A DNA stretch of 64,000 bases from Amylostereum areolatum. Its lineage: Eukaryota > Basidiomycota > Agaricomycetes > Russulales > Stereaceae. The position numbers and the translations under genes were made by a program. The notes under the pieces were generated by a model, which did not search any database, was not told the DNA's origin, and saw nothing but the letters and a program-made list of their open reading frames with translations. The DNA lies in NCBI GenBank assembly GCA_012932865.1, contig SAXG01000030.1, forward strand, positions 1-64,000, given 5' to 3'. Shown here in pieces: positions 44,004 through 54,990 of the stretch (the first letter of the stretch is position 1; each line of letters begins with the position of its first letter).

Positions 44004-44232
44004 GGCGGCTAAGGTGGAATGTCTCAGATCGTAGGTTCTTCCACCTGGCGTAGCGTCCCCTGTCTGATTTCAACTGCCCAGACGGGTATCTTACGACGGA
44101 CCTCCAACGTAGTATCATTTGCTTTTCTGGATTTTTCATACTCCGTCGTTTGAGGTGCTCCGCCCGTCCCCCTCTTATTTGTAACCCCTCCTCCGATACA
44201 CCCTATGTTATGTTCGATCCCCCGTACTCTCT

Positions 44233-46638
44233 ATGACTCTCGGTAGTACTTCATCGTCTCGCGCTCGGAAACGTCAAAAGCCTGCACCAAAGTCGGAGGA
44301 GCAGAAGGCCACTCAGAGGCAAGCTCGCTTCGAGGCGAACAAAGCGTACCACGATGCCCTCTCCGACGCGATCAACAAGGTGGTGGAGATCCTCAACGGT
44401 GTGGCCGTCACCCACCAGAAGTCCTACGACGACGTCGTGTCGGACCTGTCGCTAACGATGAAGGAGTTTCGCGACCGCCGCGCTCCGAACATATACAACG
44501 CATATAACTTCTGTTGGGCACGCGTCGAGCGCGGAGATTGTACGTTCACCCCCGTCTAATTTTTTTTTTCGCGAGTTGACATCCTTTAGGGGACGACGAC
44601 CCCTCGAAAAAACAAGTGATCGACATTATCAGGGAGGGCGAGGCAAGCGGCGAAGGACACGAGAGTCTCTCCGAGGACCAGCGGGAGGTTCTCCTCCAAG
44701 TCCTCCGTGACGATCATCAAGAGAGGGATACAGGCATCGTTCGCAAGCTGATGAAGGCACTCCATGATATCCGGACAACATTGGATAAAGTGAAGGGAGA
44801 GGTACGAGACCGCTACCTTTCCTAAAAATAAATGCTCATTATGTCCGTTTAGCTCAGCGGTGTGAACCAGCGAAGCGGACTCGAGTACATCCTTCTGGCA
44901 AGTCGGAGCAAAGGCTCGCAACTAAATGCACCAAGCGTCTACACCTCCATATGCGGTGCCGACTTCATGCTGCAAGTTGTTCGTATGTCACCCGCCGAAG
45001 CTAGCCAGAGGTTCGAGGCCTTCTCCATCGGACACGCTGGAGTTCAAGGTAAGCCTTGTGCTGTCCCTCCCCAATATCTTACACTTACCCATGAGTCGTG
45101 ACGGTTGGCAGGCGTCATCAGGTATCTCGCTCGACAAACCTCGGGCAAGGACAGGAAGGGTGCGACGAAAGGGCTCGTTCAGGAGATATTGCATGGCCAA
45201 ATGGGTGTGCTTATTTCCTCTTCGATAGCTCGTGTACTTATGATCAGTCAAGACCTCCTTACTGGGAAGCCAGGCTCTCGGATCGAGTACGCACACTGGT
45301 ACGTCAAGATGATCCTCCACTGGGGTATCAACATGCGTGGGTGGCCGCTCAAGGGAAAGCCGGTTTCTCCCTCCGAGATCAAGACCAACCAGGATATGGC
45401 CACTCTATATCAAGCCCTCCTCACCGGAACATGCTACCTGTACAGGATCGACGACAAGGAAGCAGCACTTCAAAAGGCCACTCCCGGTGGTTTGTTCCCA
45501 ATGCCAGCCGAGCCGTCCGCCGTCCCCGCTCCCGCTCCTATTACTTCAATCTCGGCCTCAGCGACCACACCTGGTACAATCCCCCATCCTTCCAATCCTG
45601 CCTCACCCCTTGCCCCATCATCTCCGTCGCCTCCAGTCCCTACTCCCTCGCCTTTGATCCCCACCGTGTCACCCTTGGCTCCCGCATTCACGGGCCCTAG
45701 CCCCGCTGCTCCGATGTCTACACCGTCGTCGACTACCTCATCCACCCTTTCGTTCTCCGTCCTCTCATCCCCTGCCTCTACTCCCTCGCTCCCCGCCCCA
45801 TCGCCTTCTTTTGCCTACACTCCCACCTCGGAAACACCCCATGCCAACACTGCCCCTGCGGCTCCTCCACCTTTGGCGCCTGCATCCCTGTCAACACCCA
45901 CACCGGCGTCGATCTCGCCATTCTCGGACCTGGCGGCACTCATGGCCAACGACAGCCGCACCATCCGTGGCACAAAACGCACACACGAGGAGGAGATCGC
46001 CGCTGGTGCAGGTGGCTACATGGCATGGGGCACGCCAACCTCGTTCAATGACGTATATACGGGGGGGTCATCTGAGCTTAGCCTCCCAGTTCCGTCGACG
46101 ATGCTTGGTAATTGTCATGAACGGTCTATAATTTTCTTTTTTACTTTACATCGGTTACACGCTTTAGGACTTATTGGCTTATCACCGGTCCGGCTCCACT
46201 TCGGCCCGGACCCGGTTCATCTATATCCCACCCAGGCCCACGTGACTCATCTCGGCCCGGGTCTGACTCCTTTCCCCTGACTCATGCTGTACAGTACTGA
46301 CTCATGCTGTGCTCTTTTACATACGACTGCTTACTTATACTTGGTCTGCTTACTGATCGCCGTGTATTGGTTGCTTACCTAAGTCTCTCTCCTCTCATGT
46401 ATATAAGGCTCCCTCTCGCTGTACATATTCCCTATCTCGAGCTAGTCAATTCTACCGACTTTGCTTGCTTTCCCTCGTCTGTCGCCGTGTCTGATCGGCT
46501 CCCCTCTGTCGTCCTCTTCCTCTGTCAGTTTTGTCGTAACTTGGTGCTGTCGCACTAGTCGTTGCTGACAGTAATCAGGACTGGGCTTACAACTTTCCTT
46601 CATTTGACTTCAGTTTCTCTGATAATCAGCTCACGTAG
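44233..46638 (+). pseudogene. KDZ passenger gene 2, 3' end interrupted by solo LTR
   Basis: The ATG at 44233-44235 starts MTLGSTSSSRARKRQKPAPK, a basic region. Exons joined by short introns give AYHDALSDAINKVVEILNGV, EFRDRRAPNIYNAYNFCWAR, an acidic helix with ESLSEDQREVLLQVLRDDHQ, LSGVNQRSGLEYILLASRSK, and a conserved-looking core GLVQEILHGQMGVLISSSIA to EYAHWYVKMILHWGINMRGW. A Pro/Ser/Thr-rich linker of about 180 residues leads to the C-terminus, where the family-A solo LTR (46,113-46,570) enters after TMLGN. Beyond the LTR the original frame goes on for 20 codons to TAG at 46636-46638. As it stands, the frame ends inside the LTR at about 46,280. I recognise no family; the core may be DNA-binding. 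Confidence 0.65.
46113..46570 (+). repeat. Solo LTR of family A in the KDZ element (458 bp)
   Basis: TGTCATGAACGG..CGTTGCTGACA, in the opposite orientation to element A. It is flanked by the perfect duplication GTAAT (46,108-46,112 and 46,571-46,575). It carries the same internal 20-bp duplication as the 22,789 LTR. Confidence 0.95.
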
Positions 46639-46905
46639 TCATTTGTAATACTTTACTATACCTTCTAGTTTGCTACAATCAAATGTAATAGCATTTGAAG
46701 CTCCAATTTGACTTCCATGCGGACTTGTCAATTTCTCATTGAGTTATGCACGTGACACATTACGTAGCCCTTAGCCCTACGGAACCACCAAGTTATATGA
46801 ATTCAAATCACTTCATAGACAGAAGAATCGAAGTCTACACGATCCGCGCTCTCTAAATATATCCATATGTGTCTATATCGTGTGAACAAGAGGGAAAGGG
46901 AGTAT

Positions 46906-47199
46906 GAGCTCGTCGTCGTCAGCAACGGCGACGGCGACTCTGCGGGCAATGCCGACGGGCCTCGGGAGTCGGAACTGATGCCGACGGGACCTGACCAGGG
47001 ACGGGACTCATATGCCGGACAGCCGGAAGGCCCCACAGCCCTTGGCCTTGTCGGTACCTTCCCCTTACCTTTTTAGGAAGGCGCCCTGCGGGCTGGCCTG
47101 CACGGGCGGCATATGGACGTCTTTTATACCTAGTTAGATAGTGCCAAGGGGGGGGGATTACACTATCTAATTAGATAGTACTAGGTAGAGGGCCAGGTG
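46906..47199 (-). repeat. Right terminal inverted repeat of the KDZ element
   Basis: Reverse complement of 37,770-38,063, ending GGGCCAGGTG at 47,199. Its C run is shorter (9 instead of about 14). The target duplication CGTGAGC follows at 47,200-47,206. Between the solo LTR and this repeat (46,639-46,905) nothing coding is seen. Confidence 0.9.
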
Positions 47200-47206
47200 C
47201 GTGAGC

Positions 47207-47420
47207 TGGCGCCATCACGAATACGTGATGGATTCGTGACGACTGTTACGAGTTCGTGACCAAGAAGTCGATGATGGAAATCACCACGTAAAGCGGTTGT
47301 CACGCTCGCCTGAAAAACAGCCCCAAATCACCACCTGTCGAAATCACTCCATAATTCACCTCAATTCGGAAAATCACCGCATCACGCGGTGGGAAACAGT
47401 CGGACATGTCCTTATAGTGT
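47207..47420. repeat. AAATCACC-motif-rich segment (right copy)
   Basis: Four AAATCACC/AAATCACT motifs and GGATTCGTGAC..GAGTTCGTGACC occur here, resembling, in inverted order, motifs at 36,700-36,960. The remaining 47,421-47,860 shows no supported gene and should hold the promoter of the lectin-type gene. Confidence 0.35.
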
Positions 47421-47860
47421 TCTTGTATTCCCTGTGCTTACCCTTCTGACAGCAGGAGAATTCCAGCCTGAGACGGCTGGATGTGTCCTACAAGGCTTGG
47501 TTCTTCACGCGTCACGGTTGATACAAACGTGTGCACCTTAGCTCTCCGTCCCAGCGCCTCAACCTTCCTGCAGGACCTGGACTCACCATCGCCACAACGG
47601 GAACATAAAGCCGAAGCCATCGTGCTTCTAAACGCTGTACGATTCCGTCTGTGACGTAGGTGCGATATTTACAGTGACCCGCAGGAGCACTCTTCGGCGT
47701 ATCTGGCTGGAAGGTGGTCACGTAAAGAAAGCATGCGGGGATGCGTCATGGCTTTGTGTGTGTATACGTACCCAGATACGATGAGGCATGCCCCAACATA
47801 TATATCATCCACTTGGAGTTTCTGATTCTCTCGTCCACCTGGCCGCGACTCACCGTCACC

Positions 47861-48514
47861 ATGCCCGCTCTCATCCCAGCAAAAGCATACATCCTGAAGA
47901 ACGTCGCCTCAGGCACCGTCATGGACATGAGCTGGGATGAAGACTGGGCTAACGCAAACATTGAAAAGGACGCTAATGTTGTCCATGGACACAGCTACCC
48001 AGTCCAGTTCGAGAACCAGCAGGTAGAGGATCCCTTCTCTTTCTTCTGCTTGTTGTCACCCTACCTACGGATCACACTTACAGTGGTATTTCGAGGAGCG
48101 CGCCGGGGGAGTCGCCATTCGTAACAAGCGGCGGAACAAGCACCTCACTATCAAGGACGGCATCCAAGCCCATGCGCTCGTCGTGGACAAGGTCGTAACA
48201 GAAACGCCGCAGAATTTTACCATCTGGCAAGCGGCCAGAAGCGACACTGTCCAGTAAGTGTGCCCCTTCTACCTTCTGGCCTGCGGATATCGATCTTGAA
48301 GACGGGTATCTGCAGGATATTCGTGAGGGACACGAACTTTTGCCTTGAGCTCAACAATGGCGATAGCGCGAATCGCACCCCGATCTCCATCAATCCGCAC
48401 CACGGAGGCAGGAGCCAACAATGGACGGTCATTCCCGGTGAGCGCAGACAGCGTACGACTTGGGTGCCGCCGTCGCCGTCTCACTGCCATCCTTCATTAG
48501 TTGAGAACGAATAA
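47861..48514 (+). CDS. Beta-trefoil (ricin-B-like) lectin-type protein 1, 155 aa
   Basis: The ATG at 47861-47863 starts MPALIPAKAYILKNVASGTV. Four exons (47861-48022, 48084-48253, 48316-48437, 48501-48514) sum to 155 residues and TAA. Beta-trefoil marks are the internal threefold pattern with QxW motifs (ENQQWYFEE, RSQQWTVIP) and the opening YxLxNVASGTVMDMS found in mushroom ricin-B-type lectins. No signal peptide is seen, as is usual for cytosolic fruiting-body lectins. It is the tandem paralogue of the gene at 49,304, with the same intron positions and phases. The sugar or protein target cannot be told; such folds also occur in protease inhibitors. Confidence 0.8.
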
Positions 48515-49303
48515 GACATGCTACTCAAGAAGACTCAAGAAGACTGCTTCCCACGGCGATGCGAACATCTACACATTATGGTTGGGGTGCGTGCGAGGTC
48601 AGGTAAGTATAAGCATGCGCCAGCGTCGAGATTGATCCTCGGTGACCGAGCGCCCTTCAGGAAAATTGCACGATGGCGAGGAATGCGCCCGCCTTTGTCC
48701 AAGCGTTGAACGTTGATGGAGCTGGTGTTACGGGTGATTAAGGTCAAGGTCAAGGTCAGAGATCTGGGCGACGAGCCCAATGCAAACCTCTTGGAAGTCG
48801 TTAAGTGTCACAGACTTGTGGTACGGTGCGCGAAGAGATTGTTATGTACTAGATTGTATTCCAGCGGAAATATATACATACGTCGACGGTCGTACCATAG
48901 CCCATAGCCACGAAAAAACTCGACAAAGTCCCACGAGCGCAACGTCCGCGATGCGCCCAGCTATCTCTGCCACCGTTGTGCTCTCCAAATGAGCCTAGGC
49001 CCCGACACCCACCTCCACTCCTTTTCTCGCGCCTGACACCAGGCCCATGCTCCCGTGTCACATCCCTTCCCATGACCGTGCTCACGGCGGAAGCACACAC
49101 GAGGCCGTCCATTGAATTCACCACTTGGCTAAAACTCCCGTGGCCACGACATGACCTTCACAAGGCAGTGACTCGATGCTGTTAGACTCCAGGCGGGCGA
49201 GTGATTCTTCTCCGTATGCCCACAGCCCTAAGTACCTCATATAAATCAGCTCGAATAGACACGACCCTCGTCCGCACACCCTGCACAGTACTCCATCGCC
49301 ACC
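48515..49303. other. Intergenic between the two lectin-type genes
   Basis: No gene is supported. The last 100 bp before the second ATG contain CATATAAATCAG (about 49,239), a plausible TATA-type element, and a pyrimidine-rich leader, as also seen before the first paralogue (AACATATATATCATCC near 47,800). Confidence 0.45.
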
Positions 49304-49934
49304 ATGTCCGTTCTCATTCCCGGAAAAGCATACGTCCTCACCAACGCTGCCTCGGCCACCGTGATGGACATGTCATGCGACAAAGGCCTCACCCGAATGC
49401 ACGATGACAGCGCCATATATGGCTATCAATACCGCAACCAGGAGAGTCAACAGGTGGCTATCCTACGCTCGCTCGCTTTATCCTGAGCCTCCCTGAACAC
49501 CCCTTCAGTGGTACTTCGAGGAGCGCGACGGGGGCGTTAGCATCCACAACAAAATGAAGAACAAGTACCTCGCCGTCAAAGACACCCCGATAAAGGACTT
49601 CACGCCCATTGTTGCCAGGCTTGTGTTCGATAACCTGCACGTTTTCAACGTCTGGCCCATTCCCGGAACGAATACTGTTCAGTGAGTTCTGATTCTCCCT
49701 TCTGTGAAGCTGGGCCGGTAACCGATCGTGGCGAGCACATTTGTAGGATTTTCGTCAAGAACACGAAATTTTGCTTCGACCTCAGCGGTGGCTTCGTAGA
49801 GAATCACACCAAAATCTTCGTCTACCCGAGTCATGGAGGTAAGAACCAGCAGTGGATTGTTACCCCAGGTGAGCGCATTCGAACGCATTGTGAAGCACGG
49901 GCCAACCTTGATCTCCCTTCTGTTACAAGTTTAA
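49304..49934 (+). CDS. Beta-trefoil (ricin-B-like) lectin-type protein 2, 149 aa
   Basis: The ATG at 49304-49306 starts MSVLIPGKAYVLTNAASATV. Exons 49304-49453, 49509-49681, 49747-49868 and 49930-49934 give 149 residues. The last exon is only five bases, completing Val and the TAA stop. QxW motifs ESQQWYFEE and KNQQWIVTP and the repeated IFVKNTKFCFDLSGG segment align with paralogue 1 (IFVRDTNFCLELNNG). Intron phases are conserved between the two, so they arose by tandem duplication. The N-terminal residues after TVMDMS differ most, which may alter ligand choice. Confidence 0.8.
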
Positions 49935-50370
49935 ACCCATTGGAAGGATTATCGATCCCGGCGCCGGTATCGAGTGTTCCCTCGTCGACGCTCGTTGACT
50001 CGACAGCATCGTCCGGGAGCCTGAGTATGATGGCTGTTCGAATTGTCAGGAAGGAGGGTCGGGGGAGTGGTGGCGGTCCGGGCGAAGGAATGTCTAACGA
50101 GGTGGTGCATGTGGCAGACTGAGGGTGTTCGTTGAAGGGGGTTCTTGTTACCAGAAGCAGGAGGTGGTGTGTACGATTCGGGTACCAACAGCACAAACTG
50201 TCAGGGTCAAATGTCGGTCGGGGTCGTTTGGACTCGCGCGAACCGCGTAGCGAGAATTTCTAGCTGAGAGAACGGTTACAGGGAACAAGGATAAGTGGAG
50301 GATGGGGAACATACCTTCCAGCCATCCTGAAGAGGGTACCCATCACAACCTTTCCAATTCCATGTCGTCA
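49935..50370. other. Intergenic, no gene seen
   Basis: Follows the second lectin-type gene. Frames here are short and lack splice support. Confidence 0.35.
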
Positions 50371-51008
50371 TCAACCATGCCTGCACGCCTTTCAATCCAC
50401 CAACGTCCTATCGTCATACACCACGCTCGTATCCCTAGGGAGAAAGATCCTTCAGGGTTCCCTACATACATAGCACATCGTCAGCTCGCCCACTCGTACC
50501 GCGAATGAAGAACCAGAAAAGGGATTCGAGAATCAAGAACGAACGCTAACGAACGCGCACCTCTGGATCTCCGACACATTCTCGCTGCTGTCGCCCACCA
50601 CTCGGTACGATAGCATGTTCACTCGTCGCGCTTCTGCGCGGGGTACAGCCAGTTGTTATTCATGCAAAACTTGAACGCGTGGAAGCGACCGAGGCAGCGC
50701 GCCATATCGCCGACGGTAGAGGGACTTGTGTTGTGAGCTGAGCGCTGAGGCTGCTGCAGTGAGGCAGGGGGTTCAGAGGTGGGAAAGAAGTGAACACATG
50801 GAAGCAAAAATGGGCCGTACTGTTGCAGGATCCGAAGTCGTCGAGGAGTGGGACGGTCATGCAGGAAGGGATATCCTCTGTAGACAGGTGCAGTCGCAGA
50901 ATCCGAAGTCAGATTTCGTCTCCATTGACGGTTTGGGCGGATTTTTCGTGTGAGTATGTTTATTTCATGGTGAAATGGGTCCTTTGTCGAATTTGAGAAT
51001 GGGAGCAA
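50371..51008 (-). CDS. Possible minus-strand gene, unassigned
   Basis: Protein-like pieces on the minus strand are MARCLGRFHAFKFCMNNNWL near 50,650-50,710, MLSYRVVGDSSENVSEIQR (50,555-50,615, followed by a GTGCGC donor), and GTLKDLSPRDTSVVYDDRTL with a stop at about 50,397 after an acceptor near 50,463. The last two join in frame and look like the C-terminal end of a real protein. The first piece is in another frame, so the upstream structure is open. No family is recognised. Confidence 0.35.
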
Positions 51009-51567
51009 GATAGGAGAATTATGGATGTTTGAAGAGGAGAATTACGGATGTTTGAACGGAGGAGGAGGAGGGGTTCGGAGATAGTCGGAGATGCGGAAGA
51101 AGCCACGTAACTTCAAACCTCCGTTAGGGCCGATTGTCGGCGGTCTCCGAGTTCTTCAATTGTGAATGACTTGTTTATCCATCGTCGCAGAAACCAGGAA
51201 ACTATTCTGCATATGAAGTCAAGTACTCAGCCCCTCTAGGGCATCACGCCCAGTGGGAAGTCCGTCCCACGGAATCTAATGTGGTTGAATGAGATAGATG
51301 CAAATAGTTAGTTATCGAACGGGGCTGGGAGTGGTCCGGAGTGGGCGAGTCAGCATCGCGGCAAGGAATGATGGGATCTGCGGGTCATTGCGACTTGGCG
51401 ATCTCTCGCTGCGCGAGCAGAACTTCATCTTCGTTCGTCTCTCCTCGTCCTGTACTACACCCTTCGCGATATCCCTCCTCTATCATGCCATTTTGAACGT
51501 GTCAGAAGACCTGCAACGGAGGCGCACACGTTTCTCAATCAACATACCTCCGACACGCGCCTGATCG
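51009..51567. other. Intergenic upstream of the TNP2-like gene
   Basis: No supported gene is seen. This is the likely 5' region of the transposase gene; I found no clear terminal inverted repeat. Confidence 0.3.
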
Positions 51568-54500
51568 GATATCACCAGCATTCCATGCATTTTTCAACAA
51601 CAATGCGGGAACCTCGTCTAATCACAAGCGTCCCCACCCCCCTTCCTCAAGCTCACGCGCTCGTAAGGGAAAGAGATCGAGGACAGCTCCGCGCACGTCG
51701 CCGCATCATCAAGATATCGAGGAGGGCGTAGAGGAAGATGATGTCAACGAGCGGGAACAGTTGGGCAGGCAGAGCAGCCTCGCTCTGGACGATACGATGG
51801 TATGTTCGCATATTTCTACCTCTTTTTTTATATTTATTATACTAACATACTGTATTAGTCGCAGCTAGATGTTGCTATGTTTTCGATAGACACGCACACT
51901 GTACAAGAGGGCAAGAATGAAAATATCCTGTTGCCTCCACACCCGCTTGATCCCACGCCCCGCCCGCTCGTCCAAACTCAACAGAATATGAACAAGATGA
52001 ACCGGACCTCCCTTCAGACTCAGTAGAGACCGCCGATCCAGGCAGCGCGGCCGATCTCGCAGGCCAGCACAAACACGATCAACCTGAACCCGACGACGCG
52101 CCTCTCCCTCCCTCCAGCACACCGGCAGATGAAGACGACCCGTCCAGCATACCGCCGGAGGACGAACTAGTACTGAGCCAACTTGCCCCCAAGGCCCAGC
52201 GTCCGACCGCATGCAATGCTCCACATACAATCCAAGATATCGAGTGGGCGAACTGCTTTAAGGACGGCCTCGAGAACGCTACACTTGACAACTCCAATCT
52301 CGATGCCGAATACATCGAAATGATTCGAAATCCCCCACAGGAGGTCCCCGAAGTCGATGCAGGCCTTCGCCACGACATCGAGACCTACCTTGCCAACACG
52401 TACGCGTCCCAAAACGCCTACGACACCGTTCGGAAGGTGTACCTCAAGAAATACCCCGACGAAACCATGCTATCACACTACCAGGTTAAGCGGCGCATCG
52501 CGGAGCTCAGCGGTGTCATGCCCATCACGCACGACATGTGTGTGAACAGCTGCCTAGCCTATACAGGACCATTTGCCGACAAGCAAGCCTGTCCCCTCTG
52601 CGGCACTTCTCGCTACGACCCGGACAAACTCGCATTGAGCCAAGGCAAAATCTTGCAGCCTCGCCAACAATTCCGTACTGTGCCCTTGGGTCCGCAGATC
52701 CAGGCGCGCTACCAGTCCCCAGAAGCGGCGGAGAGGATGTCATATGGGCGCCGTCTTCGAGAGGAGATTCTGGCCAACGAAGGGGCAGGGGGAGCTCCGG
52801 TCAGTGTATACGAAGATGTGTATCATGGAGAAGACTTTCGAAGAGCCGTCAAACAGAAGGACTTGTCGGCCACGGACACCGTTGTATTGTTTACGACCAA
52901 CGGCGCTCAGTTGTATCGAAACAAAGCATCTGACTGCTGGATATACGTATGGATATTTCTCGACTTAGATCCCACTTTGCGCTACAAGAAGAAGCACATT
53001 GCTTTTGGCGGTGCCATTCCTGGTCCCAACAAGCCAAAAAATCTCGACTCATTCATCTTTCCGGGTCTCCACCATCTTGCCGTGTTGCAGCGCAAAGGCC
53101 TCCGCGTGTGGAATGCATCGCGTCAGGAAATGCAAGTCGATCGTCCTTTCCTCGCCTTCGGAACCGCAGACACTCCCGCGATGGCATTACTTGATGGCAT
53201 GGTCGGCCACCATGGGTGTAGTGGCTGCCGTTTCTACTGCTCCATCGTAGGACACCACAAATGCGGAGCCCCGCACTACTATCCAGCATGCCTACTTCCC
53301 GAGAACTACCTTATGGAGGGTTGCAATCACCCTGATATCAAGCTGGAAGCTCTCGCGACCGTGAAATCCCCTGTAACCTCGCAGCGGTACGACGGATCCT
53401 TCTCATCTTTCCTGTCCGTGATTTCTGATCTTTATATTCTTTCAGGTATCAAGAAAATCTTGCAGAGCTTAAAGCATCCATGACACAGGCCGAATACAAG
53501 GCCGCACGGCTGGCGACCGGGATATGCAAACCAAGTATCTTCAGCGGGATCCACCACTTGCGTACGCTAGGCGTGCCCGCTATGTTCCCTGCAGATGTCA
53601 TGCATCTTGTCTGCCTCAATCTAACCGATCTCCTCCTGTCGTTGTGGCGTGGGACGATGTCGTGTGATCGTAATGACGATAAGTCGACTTGGGAGTGGGC
53701 AGGATTGATGGAGAAGGAAATCTTTGCGACACATGGTCTATTTGTGGCCATGATCACCGCATTTTGGCCGAGCTCCTTCGGACAACCGCCTCGGAACCCC
53801 GCTGAGAAGCTGACAAGTGGCTACAAAGCATGGGAATTCCTGCTCTATATCTTCGGTCTTGGCCCCGCTATTTTCTACAACTTGATTCCCCTTCCATACT
53901 GGCGCAATTTTTGCAAGCTCGTCGCCGGGATCCGTATCGTTTACGCCTACAAGATCAGACTGGAGGCGCTCCGCCGCGCCCAAAAGCATCTCCTGGAGTT
54001 CTCGAAGGAGTTTGAAGAGCTGTATTACAGGAGGAAAGTCTCTCGGCTCCATTTTTGTCGGCAAAGTGTCCACCAGGTCGCTCACCTCGCTCCCGAGTCC
54101 GCTCGTGTGGGGCCCCTTGGACTTCTCAGCCAGTGGCCAATCAAACGAACCATAGGTGATCTCGGTTTTGAGCTCAAACTTGATTTAAATCCGTACGCAA
54201 ACCTTTCCGAGCGCGGCGTGCAACGTGCGCAGACCAACACCCTCAAGGCAATAATGCCCGATCTCGAGCCAGACAAGGAAGCACTTCCGTGCGGTGCGGT
54301 GGATCTTGACGGCAAATATGCCCTTCTTTGGCCTATGGACATGGGAGCGCGCACCCTTCCCGACGACGAGGCTGAGCTCATGACAGCATACTGGCAGGCG
54401 CAGGGAGGGGAATGGGATGATGGCAGAATTACTGCCGTCCGGAAATGGGGACGGCTCCATCTACCCAACGGTCAAAACGCACGCTCCGCCTGGAAAGAGA

Positions 54501-54990
54501 AGCAAAAAGAACTCTCTCGAACGTGCATATCCCGTATCGTAAAGGTGAGATTCACTCTGTTTGAGAGACTTGCAGCCTGATAATGCTGTCAATGTAGATC
54601 AACGGTGATTCTGCCACCGGCGCGCACAACGTTGCAGAGGTTCGGTATTTTTTCCGGGTACGCTTGCACCCCCTCGAAGACGGTGCGACTGGGGAATGTG
54701 TTGAACAAGACGTAGTCACGCTTGCCCTCGTGTCAGTGTTCGATCGTCCGGATCCCGAGATGCTAGCGTTGTCGTATGGGACGGTCTGGTCGTCCACATA
54801 TCGTGGCTGCGCGGGGTTTCGGGTAATAGCAGCACAGGATATCCTGTCCGTGGTTGCAATGATCCCACATACCTTCACCGAGGCAGTCACTGAGGCACGG
54901 GGCTATGTGGATGGGAAGAAGTATTTCTTGGTTGAAAAACCCGGGCTGGATATTATCATGATGGGGCAGGGTGAATCAATGGAGGAATGA
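51568..54990 (+). CDS. TNP2/Plavaka-like (CACTA superfamily) transposase
   Basis: An N-terminal Ser/Arg/acidic region (NNNAGTSSNHKRPHPPSSSS, EEGVEEDDVNEREQLG) precedes an intron and the core frame at 52,320. The core has HYQVKRRIAELSGVMPITHD, MCVNSCLAYTGPFADKQACP with LCGTSRYD, and GAIPGPNKPKNLDSFIFPGL. Next come GHHGCSGCRFYCSIVGHHKC, and after a 59-bp intron GVPAMFPADVMHLVCLNLTD. The tail has VRKWGRLHLPNGQNARSAWK and, after a third intron, GAHNVAEVRYFFRVRLHPLE. This cysteine-rich N-part plus the long core is the layout of basidiomycete Plavaka/TNP2 transposases. The frame between about 51,890 and 51,990 changes once (DTHTVQEGKNENIL to NSTEYEQDEPDLPSDS), so an indel or missed intron exists there. 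The start codon is not certain. Confidence 0.75.

Larger units (their letters stand above)
37770..47199 (+). mobile_element. 9.43-kb KDZ DNA transposon with two passenger genes
   Basis: Both ends carry a 294-bp inverted repeat beginning CACCTGGCCCTCTACC, flanked by the direct repeat CGTGAGC (37,763-37,769 and 47,200-47,206). Between them, all on the plus strand, are a KDZ (Kyakuja-Dileera-Zisupton) transposase gene and two genes of unknown function. Two solo LTRs (39,383-39,688 and 46,113-46,570) have landed inside. The inverted repeats are almost identical, differing mainly in the length of a C run. The element moved in fairly recently and before the LTR insertions. KDZ elements are known from mushrooms; I infer the transposase was functional before the family-C insertion. 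Confidence 0.9.
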
